Source: a virus. From it: a stretch of DNA of 43,972 nucleotides. The position numbers and the translations under genes were made by a program. The stretch spans positions 1 to 43,972 of the IMG/VR virus record IMGVR_UViG_3300038682_000184; one strand, written 5' to 3'. The notes beneath the pieces are model-generated. The model made no database searches and was not told the origin of the DNA. It was given only the letters and a program-made list of their open reading frames with translations. Shown piece after piece: positions 31,998 through 38,480 of the stretch (positions within the stretch are counted from its first letter, which is position 1; the number at the start of each line of letters is the position of its first letter).

Positions 31998-32080
31998 TCC
32001 TCCCCGCGCCACGGACGGCGCGTCTGTCGTCGCAAATTGCACATAACTACGGGTTATACGCACTACATACACATAACCCC
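31998..32080. repeat. right inverted-repeat end of the cassette
   Basis: Hairpin CGCGCC-ACGGAC-GGCGCG, then GTCGCAAA and GCACATAAC (mirror images of TTTGCGAC and GTTATGTGC on the left side), then GGGTTAT ... ATAACCC. The ZapA-like gene starts just inside it, and an SSB-like gene ends just outside it. Confidence 0.7.
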
Positions 32081-32086
32081 TATTCC

Positions 32087-32395
32087 CTAAATAGGAATTT
32101 CGTCTTCAAACTCTTCATGGACTGATGCCGGTACGCTGTTGACGTTTACGGCTCCATTCTGCTGCCCGTCAGGTTTCCACGTGTCAACGGTGACATGATG
32201 TGAATTACCGTACTGATCAACCTCTCGGCGTTCTCCGACAATCAGCTTGATTTTCTTTTTTCCCTGGTCGGTATTAAAACCATATTCAGCAAATTCCCGA
32301 TTAAGCGTATCAAGGTCAACGGTGATATTTATTATCGATCCGCCGTTACCAAAGTTCTTAATCCGTCCGTTTCCGCAGTATATTTTATCTGCCAT
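32087..32395 (-). CDS. SSB-like protein, phage type
   Basis: 102 aa from ATG 32395 (GGAG 10 nt upstream). MADKIYCGNGRIKNFGNG, strand-rich middle (KKIKLIVGERREVDQYGN, then VTVDTWKP) and an acidic C-terminus ending EDEIPI, close to the SSB tip DDDIPF. I read it as a small OB-fold ssDNA-binding protein of the phage replisome; the fold is an inference from strand pattern and tail. Confidence 0.55.
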   Translation of the reverse strand: MADKIYCGNGRIKNFGNGGSIINITVDLDTLNREFAEYGFNTDQGKKKIKLIVGERREVDQYGNSHHVTVDTWKPDGQQNGAVNVNSVPASVHEEFEDEIPI

Positions 32396-32396
32396 T

Positions 32397-32555
32397 CTAT
32401 CTCTTCTCCTCAAATATTGATTTCTTGCATTTCATGCACCATACATCTTCAAAACTTGTTCCCCCGCAGAATTTGCATTTATACTGGCTTGTACTAAATC
32501 CGTACTTTTCGTTGTATATTTGTTTTTTTTGTTTTGTGGTTTTGGGGTTATTCAT
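32397..32555 (-). CDS. 52-aa zinc-ribbon protein
   Basis: Hand translation begins MNNPKTTKQKKQIYNEKYG; CKFC ... CMKC, 16 residues apart, forms a zinc ribbon. The end (FEEKR) overlies the ribosome site of the SSB-like gene. Function unknown. Confidence 0.7.
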   Translation of the reverse strand: MNNPKTTKQKKQIYNEKYGFSTSQYKCKFCGGTSFEDVWCMKCKKSIFEEKR

Positions 32556-32580
32556 CTATCCACCCTAAACCCTATACGCC

Positions 32581-32970
32581 TCAAAAAAGTGTAGCTTCTA
32601 CTACTTGGCCGATTTTTAAGCCAGTTTCCGATTCTCCATCCGATTGTCCGCTTTCTGCCTTTTGGCCGATTTGCTGCAACTTCTCCGAGTCGTTTGATTG
32701 TATCTTGTCTAAACTTTCTGCTGTATTCTTCGCAAATTCCGTCAACTTCTTTTCTGTCATTACGCCCCATATATCGCCTCCAAAAACCTTTTTTATGTCG
32801 TGAATCTGCCGATCCACTTCTAAGCCGTTTTGACTTAGTAATACCCATTCATTATGGTTATATAAAACCTTGTCATCTGTTAGAATATTAAATGATTTTG
32901 TATTCATTTTCAAGTCCATGTTTAATATATCGGAATGAATATGAATTACTTTAGGTAAAATAGATGACAT
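32581..32970 (-). CDS. hypothetical protein downstream of the tRNAs
   Basis: 129 aa from ATG 32970, with GGAG 7 nt upstream. N-terminal beta pattern (PKVIHIHSDILNMDL) then helix, Ser/Gln-rich linker, and an end GQVVEATLF. Family not recognised. A competing ORF at 32552-32848 in another frame is Arg-rich and looks like a shadow. It begins 17 nt after the tRNA-Glu gene. Confidence 0.5.
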   Translation of the reverse strand: MSSILPKVIHIHSDILNMDLKMNTKSFNILTDDKVLYNHNEWVLLSQNGLEVDRQIHDIKKVFGGDIWGVMTEKKLTEFAKNTAESLDKIQSNDSEKLQQIGQKAESGQSDGESETGLKIGQVVEATLF

Positions 32971-32986
32971 CATTTTACTCCTTATA

Positions 32987-33058
32987 CAGAGCTGACGGGA
33001 GTTGAACCCATATCCTCGGCTTGAAGGGCCGATGTGCTAACCATTACACCACAGCTCC
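32987..33058 (-). tRNA. tRNA-Glu (TTC)
   Basis: 72 nt on the minus strand, no encoded CCA. Acceptor GGAGCTG/CAGCTCT (one G-T), D-stem GTGT/GCAC, anticodon stem TCGGC/GCCGA with loop CCTTCAA, T-stem ATGGG/CCCGT with TTCAACT. Anticodon TTC. Position 33 is C where nearly all elongator tRNAs have U. Encoded with tRNA-Gln 6 nt away. Confidence 0.88.
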
Positions 33059-33064
33059 AAAATA

Positions 33065-33136
33065 CAGCGCAAGAAGGATTCGAACCTCCGCATCTCGGCT
33101 CCAAAAACCGATGTCTTACCGCTTGACGATTGCGCT
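33065..33136 (-). tRNA. tRNA-Gln (TTG)
   Basis: 72 nt on the minus strand, no encoded CCA. Acceptor AGCGCAA/TTGCGCT, D-arm with CAAGCGGTAAGAC, anticodon stem TCGGT/GCCGA with loop TTTTGGA (anticodon TTG, G37), T-arm GGAGG TTCGAAT CCTTC. Strongly like bacterial tRNA-Gln. Confidence 0.93.
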
Positions 33137-33140
33137 AAAA

Positions 33141-33180
33141 ATTGCAGGGCTTCCACCTGCTCCGAGGGCTTTCTCCTCTA
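33141..33180 (-). other. two small hairpins before the tRNA pair
   Basis: Minus strand GAGG...CCTC and GCAGG...CCTGC hairpins lie side by side, the second followed by AATTTTT. They fill the gap between the 33189 gene and tRNA-Gln and may be a processing signal or weak terminator. Confidence 0.35.
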
Positions 33181-33188
33181 ATGAACTT

Positions 33189-33551
33189 TTACGCTACAAC
33201 TTTTTCAGGGTCAAACGGTTCATACAGCGCAGCATTTGATCTGTAATAATCAGGGCTACCATTAGTCAGCATTACTGCAACTACCATGTTATACATAGTC
33301 AGAGGCTCCCCACGCTGAGGTTCACAGGCTATTTCAAAGTTATCTTTGACTTCAATGACCCTGAACGGTTTACCTCTGCCTTTTTCATTACCGTTTTTAA
33401 TGGGCGTTACGTAATCTCCGACCTTGAACGGGCAATTACCGGTTGAAATCTCTATCGCAGAGTCGAGCTTTGCGACCATCTCTTCTGCCGTTCCTGAAGG
33501 CTCCCATACTGAAGCCTCCATAGCACTTTTTAACATTTCTTCTAAATCCAT
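33189..33551 (-). CDS. hypothetical protein with KOW-like segment
   Basis: 120 aa. Helical start (LEEMLKSAMEASV), then FKVGDYVTPIKNGNEKGRG and PFRVIEVKDN, a small beta barrel pattern like KOW/SH3-type modules, ending YEPFDPEKVVA. Function unknown. Flanked by tRNA or tRNA-like genes on both sides, same strand. AAGGAG precedes the ATG. Confidence 0.5.
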   Translation of the reverse strand: MDLEEMLKSAMEASVWEPSGTAEEMVAKLDSAIEISTGNCPFKVGDYVTPIKNGNEKGRGKPFRVIEVKDNFEIACEPQRGEPLTMYNMVVAVMLTNGSPDYYRSNAALYEPFDPEKVVA

Positions 33552-33576
33552 TTTTTGCTCCTTAACTTTGGATTAT

Positions 33577-33649
33577 ATCCGGCCTACGGAATTGAACCGC
33601 AGAATGAGCCACCGTGCCTGATACGCACCCTCATATGGTCTCAACCGGA
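33577..33649 (-). ncRNA. tRNA-like element with one central hairpin
   Basis: 73 nt. Acceptor TCCGGTT/GGCCGGA (7 bp, two G-T), T-arm TGCGG TTCAATT CCGTA in canonical position. Normal D and anticodon stems do not form; instead ATGAG/CTCAT and GTGC/GCAC make one hairpin with loop GTATCAG, which could display ATC after a U33. A decayed tRNA or a tRNA mimic are both possible. Confidence 0.45.
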
Positions 33650-33667
33650 TTATGAAAAAAGAATTGT

Positions 33668-33889
33668 TTAATTCCCCTCCCCGATATTTGATATTAACCC
33701 ATTGGCAACGGATTCAATATAGTTTCTGCTAATAAAAACCCTACGGCGAACTCTAACGCAAGGTATTTCTTTAGATTCAGTCATCCTGTAAAGTGTTATA
33801 TAATGTATGCCTAAGATTTCTGCCGCTTCTCTAACCGAAAATAACGCCTTGTTAGGAAGGAAGTCTAAATTATTAGTTTTTTCATTCAT
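33668..33889 (-). CDS. excisionase/AlpA-type HTH protein
   Basis: 73 aa. ALFSVREAAEILGIHYITLYRM then PCVRVRRRVFISRNYIESV is the MerR-like winged helix of phage excisionases and AlpA regulators: helix-turn-helix, then a wing with basic residues. No integrase is in the window, so excision versus transcription control cannot be told. Confidence 0.75.
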   Translation of the reverse strand: MNEKTNNLDFLPNKALFSVREAAEILGIHYITLYRMTESKEIPCVRVRRRVFISRNYIESVANGLISNIGEGN

Positions 33890-33890
33890 C

Positions 33891-34370
33891 TTATTTTACC
33901 CCTTTATCGGTTACAAGATAATCCCATGTAACGCCGGAACCTACCGGATATTCGGTGCCATAATTTATGGCGTCTGTTATTTCTGTTTTACATTCTTCAA
34001 TATCAAAATCTCCATCATGTGCGGAGATGTCATCAATAGCGTCACCAATATCGCTGTAAATCTTCTTGCTAACCTTCTGCCCATCTGCATAAGATCTGAA
34101 CCTTACTATTTGATCTTCATTACAATTTTCGCAAAGACTATCTATAGCCTCTACCGTTTTTCTGAGTAAAACTTTGGCTATTTTGTTAGACACCCTTTTT
34201 TCTTCAGCAATCTTTGTTTTTGCCGCATTGGGCATTTTTGTTGTTTCAACATACTTTACTGATGCATGTTCGTTAATTTTTCCGTACTTTTTCGTGTAAG
34301 TTTTTAATACAGAAATTGTCCCGTCGCTGTTAATACATTCTTCAGCTTTAATCTCTTTCATGTTTTTCAT
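33891..34370 (-). CDS. hypothetical protein with own promoter
   Basis: 159 aa, no family recognised. Basic first half (KYGKINEHASVKYVETTK), acidic second half (DIGDAIDDISAHDGDFDIEEC). Cys pair ENCNED in the middle. GGAG lies 7 nt before the ATG. It is led by a strong promoter and is followed by the HTH gene, so it may head an accessory operon. Confidence 0.5.
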   Translation of the reverse strand: MKNMKEIKAEECINSDGTISVLKTYTKKYGKINEHASVKYVETTKMPNAAKTKIAEEKRVSNKIAKVLLRKTVEAIDSLCENCNEDQIVRFRSYADGQKVSKKIYSDIGDAIDDISAHDGDFDIEECKTEITDAINYGTEYPVGSGVTWDYLVTDKGVK

Positions 34371-34403
34371 CTCTTATCTCCTCAATCTCTTAATCTTATA
34401 TTC

Positions 34404-34432
34404 ATTTTAAGCCCATTCTATCGGCCTGTCAA
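34404..34432 (-). promoter_or_regulatory. sigma70-type promoter
   Basis: On the minus strand TTGACA, 17 nt, TAAAAT, then a leader AGATTGAGGAGATAAGAG nearly identical to that of the 29774 gene. It overlaps the last codons of the upstream gene. Confidence 0.8.
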
Positions 34433-34637
34433 GCGTTTTTATTTCAATTAAGCTACATTTATCGGTTTTTCTTGACCATAGGCAGCACCTGCATCCCATA
34501 CATCGCCCTGTGGCCTTGTATGCGCATTCTGCTTGGCTTTTAGGCTTGTTTGCCTCAGATGTATACAAGTGCAAAACATCAGGTATATACGGGCTTTTAA
34601 TCTTCTTCCTTTTTATCCCAAATATCATACTTTCCAT
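34407..34637 (-). CDS. Cys-rich hypothetical protein
   Basis: 76 aa. ECAYKATGRCMGCRCC followed by KTDKC gives six Cys within ~25 residues, like a small metal-binding knuckle. Basic start, no signal peptide. GGAGG lies 6 nt before the ATG. Its 3' end contains the next promoter. Function unknown. Confidence 0.55.
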   Translation of the reverse strand: MESMIFGIKRKKIKSPYIPDVLHLYTSEANKPKSQAECAYKATGRCMGCRCCLWSRKTDKCSLIEIKTLDRPIEWA

Positions 34638-34654
34638 TTTGCACCTCCTGCGCT

Positions 34655-34855
34655 TTACTTTTCCATCTCATTCGACAAATCAAAATCAAGCCCGTTGAGC
34701 TGTTCAAGCCAATCGGCCTCCCGTGATGTCATTTCAAATAGCCTATCTTCAAGCCATTCGGTATATACTTGATTGGGCGATTTGTCGATCTGAACTTCAT
34801 AATAGTCATGGAATTGTTTTTTAAGTTGTCGCCTGAAATTATCTGTTATGCTCAT
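34655..34855 (-). CDS. small hypothetical protein
   Basis: 66 aa, helical, acidic-basic mix (ITDNFRRQLKKQFHDYY, then EWLEDRLFEMTSREADW). No family recognised. The start overlaps the phosphoesterase stop by one base. Confidence 0.5.
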   Translation of the reverse strand: MSITDNFRRQLKKQFHDYYEVQIDKSPNQVYTEWLEDRLFEMTSREADWLEQLNGLDFDLSNEMEK

Positions 34856-36144
34856 TATTCGCCCTTTCCGTTTTCCGGTCTATAAATCATGCAATCAGTA
34901 ACGCCTTTTTTCTTGTCATATAAAAACGCCTGACCCTCAATAACCTTTCTGCCAAAATTACCTTTTGCCCATCTTGAATTATCCGTTAGCGAAGATAGAA
35001 CCCTTTGTGTGATTTTCTGGTTTGTTGTTTCTGCCGGTAATTCTTGTTTGTGTGGTTGGTGAAGATCTCCGCCGTGAATTTCAAAGTATTTTATGTTTTG
35101 AGTAATAAGCCCTTGATCTATCATTTCTTGAAGCATTAAAAGCGGTTGTGTTTCGATTTTTTTACTTAGCTTATGAACAAATGCGATTGCAGTTACTCCG
35201 AATATATGATACTTACGCTTGTCATATATCCAATCAACCTCAACGCCCTTTACTTTTTGAAACACATATTTAAGGCATAGCATTAACCATGTTGATGATT
35301 GCTCATCATGATTGCCTGGGAGTCCAATTACATGCACCGTTCGAGCTTTGCCCCTTAGCGTAGTGATGGTATCAATTGCCGTCTTCAGACCTACATCATA
35401 AATGCGATCATAAAACTCATTTACATCTTGCGGAGTGCCTTTTGCTGTTTCATTTTTATCAGCGTTGATAGTAAAATAATCGGACCCGAAAGTAATTATT
35501 ATTTCATCAAGCTTGATATTGTCGGTTCTTCTCACAAAGTCGGCAACGGCGTTTTTAAATCTATCGGCCTTATCTTCTACTGTTTCAGTATTATTATAAT
35601 TCATATCACCCATGTGTAAATCGGGCAATGATATTTCAAGGAGATAATCGCCCTTGCTGACTTTGGGTACTTTTATAACGACCGGATTATATGACTCTAT
35701 AATGCTTTGTGCTTTTTCGGCAAGCTCTTCTATCGTTCGGTCGCCCATCTGGCGCTTGCGGAATTTCCCCTCAACAATAAACCACGGGGTACTTGCATTC
35801 TGTGAAGCCCTGACGGTTTGTGAATAACATTCCCATTCATCAGGCGGCAGATTAGCCCAATCTCGAAGCCCCGCAACATCCTTGATGTCATATGACCTTA
35901 TTGCAATCTGTAAATCATTTTGCTTTTCGACCATATTTAAAAGCCGTGTTGCCCGCTCGGGATCTTCTGATATCAGCTTGTCTGCCTTAGTCAAAACTTC
36001 CCTAACCATGCGGGCATATCTTTTCACATAGTCTTCTGAAACGTCAGGTTTTCCAGATATCGGATCAATAAGGTATTCTGTCCATACCTCGGAATCGGTC
36101 AACCCTTCTTTGATTTTTGGAATTAGCCATTCTGCTATTGTCAT
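34855..36144 (-). CDS. metallophosphoesterase with helical N-terminal region
   Basis: 429 aa. The first ~160 residues are helical and HTH-like. From 170 the calcineurin-like core runs: LPDLHMGD (Asp175, His177), FGSDYF, LPGNHDEQ and IHGGDLHQPH, i.e. the DxH, GD, GNHD and GDxH motifs with the second as GSD. Phage enzymes of this type act on DNA ends or nucleotides; the substrate here is unknown. No close ribosome site except CAAGGGGAGA 5 nt upstream. Confidence 0.83.
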   Translation of the reverse strand: MTIAEWLIPKIKEGLTDSEVWTEYLIDPISGKPDVSEDYVKRYARMVREVLTKADKLISEDPERATRLLNMVEKQNDLQIAIRSYDIKDVAGLRDWANLPPDEWECYSQTVRASQNASTPWFIVEGKFRKRQMGDRTIEELAEKAQSIIESYNPVVIKVPKVSKGDYLLEISLPDLHMGDMNYNNTETVEDKADRFKNAVADFVRRTDNIKLDEIIITFGSDYFTINADKNETAKGTPQDVNEFYDRIYDVGLKTAIDTITTLRGKARTVHVIGLPGNHDEQSSTWLMLCLKYVFQKVKGVEVDWIYDKRKYHIFGVTAIAFVHKLSKKIETQPLLMLQEMIDQGLITQNIKYFEIHGGDLHQPHKQELPAETTNQKITQRVLSSLTDNSRWAKGNFGRKVIEGQAFLYDKKKGVTDCMIYRPENGKGE

Positions 36145-36186
36145 TCAATCTCCCCTTGTTCAGTGTACCATATCACGGCAATTAGT

Positions 36187-36435
36187 TCAATCAATATCAG
36201 GCGGCAAATGCTCAAGGCATCTAAGTACCATAGCGCCGGTTTGAATAAGCTCGTCCTGCAAACACTCGATAGGCTCACCATGGTAGACGTGATTCAAGGC
36301 CGACCGGATAGATTCTCCGGCCTCCTCATTCATTATTGAAACTTGATGAATTAAATCATCCGGCCAATCTGGATATTTGCGCTTTGCTGATGCAAGCTCG
36401 TTTCTTATTGCTGTTATTGCGTCATTGTTTGTCAT
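36187..36435 (-). CDS. MazG-like all-alpha NTP pyrophosphatase
   Basis: 82 aa, the length of a single MazG-like module. VSIMNEEAGESIRSALN carries the ExxE metal site and LQDELIQTGAMVLRCLEHL the DE...  second site. Such enzymes hydrolyse (d)NTPs to monophosphates, cleansing or altering the pool. Its start overlaps the methyltransferase end (ATGA). Confidence 0.75.
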   Translation of the reverse strand: MTNNDAITAIRNELASAKRKYPDWPDDLIHQVSIMNEEAGESIRSALNHVYHGEPIECLQDELIQTGAMVLRCLEHLPPDID

Positions 36436-37100
36436 ATGATTTTACCGCCCTCAAATGTGAATAATTCATCCTGTTGAGTATGTTTTTTAAAACGTGCTTC
36501 CTGTGCTTCAAAATAGTCCTTGTCAAGCTCACACCCATAAAGATCAAAACCCATGTCATGACAAGCTATTCGGATTGAGCCGCTTCCGATGTGGGTATCA
36601 AGGATTTTATCGCCGGGCTTGGCATAGTTTTTTAATAGCCATTTGTATAGGGCAACGGGCTTTTGAGTGGGGTGAATGCGTTGTTCTTTATGTTTCATGT
36701 TTCCCTGAAGCATACCACGCCATTCAAAATAATAAGAATCTATTCTATTGTAAAACGATTGAAAAGCAATATCACATGTTGACATGGGAGAGTCTTTTAA
36801 GCTTTTAATCCAAACTATTCTACCGCCCTTTAGTATAGTGTCATAATAATTAACGCCCCAAATTATTTGATTTTTGCTTATCCTGAACAATTCATTAAAA
36901 TATTTTTCATCAGGGATATCCCATGTGCCGGATACCGTTTTATAATCGCCGCCCTTACATTTTTGTTTTGTACCATCATAATATCCTTTTTGTTCAGGGC
37001 CATCAAAATAAGGCGGATCAACAATAGCAAGCTCAACCCATTTATCAGGAATATCTTTCATGTATTCCATGCAGTCTATGTTTAACACTTTATTTGTCAT
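36432..37100 (-). CDS. DNA methyltransferase, beta type
   Basis: 222 aa. Motif IV DPPYF near residue 29, then after a variable region HPTQKP and the AdoMet site DTHIGSGS near the C-terminus: the order of beta-class N6-adenine/N4-cytosine methyltransferases. It would protect phage DNA from host restriction. No restriction partner is present. The start abuts a second methyltransferase. Target sequence cannot be read. Confidence 0.87.
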   Translation of the reverse strand: MTNKVLNIDCMEYMKDIPDKWVELAIVDPPYFDGPEQKGYYDGTKQKCKGGDYKTVSGTWDIPDEKYFNELFRISKNQIIWGVNYYDTILKGGRIVWIKSLKDSPMSTCDIAFQSFYNRIDSYYFEWRGMLQGNMKHKEQRIHPTQKPVALYKWLLKNYAKPGDKILDTHIGSGSIRIACHDMGFDLYGCELDKDYFEAQEARFKKHTQQDELFTFEGGKII

Positions 37101-37897
37101 TAGAATAGTTCCTTATTTAATCTGTTTTTATTGTCTGGTAATTCTGTAAAAAGTGATGGTTCAGAGCGGGTGAGAATTAGCTCTCTTGCCTGTTTGCATA
37201 TGTCTTTTTGTATCTCAAAGCCGTAAGCTCTGCGATTCAGGTTTTTTGCCGCCAACAAAGTCGTACAACTTCCGGCAACGGGATCAATAACTATATCATC
37301 GGGATCGGTAAAAGTTTCTATCAAATATTCAAGCAATTTAACAGGCTTTTGCGTAGGGTGTACTTTAGGAGTTTCGTTATCCCTTGGCCAATCCATGCAA
37401 TTCATTACCATATTGCCGCCGTTTCGGAATTTGGGCAATTTGTCACGATATAGGATGAGCGCATATTCGGAATTGCCAACTACTCTCATATTAGCCTTGA
37501 GTACTTGCGGGCTAAAGTTTTTTCTAAACACAAGATTTATATAGTGTTTAAATCCGTTCTCCTTAGCGTGTTCGATAAGCTCGAACTGCTGTTCAAAGCT
37601 ACAAAATACAATCATGCACGGTGCAGAGCTTTTTTCTTTAGGCTCCTTTTTTAGCATTCTGGAACAGAAGAAAAAGAATTCAGGTATTTTAAATCTCATG
37701 TCAGTGTTGAAAAAAGCTTTTCCAGCAAGCTTGCTTTCTCCGTTTTTTCGGTCTCCACCCTCGTACCATGACGGATTAGAGCCGTAAGCATCTATGCCCA
37801 CATTATAAGGAATATCAGCAATTAGCAGCTGTGCTTTATGTAGACCGTATTTTTTATGATTCTGAAAATGGTCATTAAATAATTCTATCCTATTCAT
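37100..37897 (-). CDS. second DNA methyltransferase, DIPYN motif
   Basis: 265 aa, beta-type order: motif IV ADIPYN at about 27-32 (Pro of DPPY replaced by Ile), then HPTQKPVKLLEYLIETF and DPVAGSCTTLLAAKNL as the AdoMet site. The changed motif IV could alter base choice but many active enzymes have xPPY variants. It overlaps the first methyltransferase by one base. GGGAG precedes the ATG. Confidence 0.85.
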   Translation of the reverse strand: MNRIELFNDHFQNHKKYGLHKAQLLIADIPYNVGIDAYGSNPSWYEGGDRKNGESKLAGKAFFNTDMRFKIPEFFFFCSRMLKKEPKEKSSAPCMIVFCSFEQQFELIEHAKENGFKHYINLVFRKNFSPQVLKANMRVVGNSEYALILYRDKLPKFRNGGNMVMNCMDWPRDNETPKVHPTQKPVKLLEYLIETFTDPDDIVIDPVAGSCTTLLAAKNLNRRAYGFEIQKDICKQARELILTRSEPSLFTELPDNKNRLNKELF

Positions 37898-37908
37898 TCT
37901 CCCTTCCC

Positions 37909-38268
37909 CTATTCCTTAATCACTACATATTCTTTCCCGAAACACACTATGCGCACATCTCCATTTTCCATTACTTCGCCTTTTTTAATTGCGTTGAATA
38001 GCCCGACCGAATTTACATCACGATATCCAATCCATAAAACCGCCTTGCCTCTTGACTTAAAATGGTGAATTTCGCCCTCGCTGTCCATAATAGATATCGG
38101 CTTGCTATTATTGCGGTTTTCCCTCATGGTGTTGTCGTTATAAGCGTACGTTTTGTATTCTTGTACTCTACGTTTTGCTAAACATAACCAATTAGGATTT
38201 GCCCAATAATGCAAGCCTCGTTTATCTTCTGGTATATCCTGCATGATGTCGAATGTTACTTTAGGCAT
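37909..38268 (-). CDS. hypothetical protein
   Basis: 119 aa. N-terminal HYWANPNWLCLAKRRV and C-terminal VRIVCFGKEYVVIKE are readable, with a helix between (GKAVLWIGYRDVNSVGLFNA). No family recognised. A replication-associated role is possible because it lies between the primase-helicase and methyltransferases. Confidence 0.5.
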   Translation of the reverse strand: MPKVTFDIMQDIPEDKRGLHYWANPNWLCLAKRRVQEYKTYAYNDNTMRENRNNSKPISIMDSEGEIHHFKSRGKAVLWIGYRDVNSVGLFNAIKKGEVMENGDVRIVCFGKEYVVIKE

Positions 38269-38467
38269 TCAGGGATTCCTTAAAATTGCATTCTATAGCC
38301 CCGCTCAATTGTCCGCATATTCCGATCTCACCGCCACAATAGCAACAATCTTTAATGCATGTAGCGCTACCAACTTTAACAGGCCATCCATGATCATTCC
38401 AAGCGCCCCTCGGGCAATCCTCATTTATTAAACTTAAATTATTATCTCTTGTCCATCTTCTTACCAT
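38261..38467 (-). CDS. Cys-rich small protein
   Basis: 68 aa from ATG 38467 (GGAG 9 nt upstream; a longer ORF start lies inside the primase gene). CIKDCCYCGGEIGIC and two flanking Cys suggest a metal knuckle. Stop overlaps the next start. Function unknown. Confidence 0.55.
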   Translation of the reverse strand: MVRRWTRDNNLSLINEDCPRGAWNDHGWPVKVGSATCIKDCCYCGGEIGICGQLSGAIECNFKESLNA

Positions 38468-38480
38468 CTCTTCCCTCTCC

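Noticed and set aside
32552-32848. Minus-strand Arg-rich 98-aa ORF
   Set aside because: Overlaps a better gene (32581-32970) with a proper ribosome site; composition is that of an off-frame reading.
33141-33180. Third tRNA next to tRNA-Gln
   Set aside because: The hairpins imitate a T arm, but the loop (TGGAAGC) and the lack of an acceptor partner rule it out.
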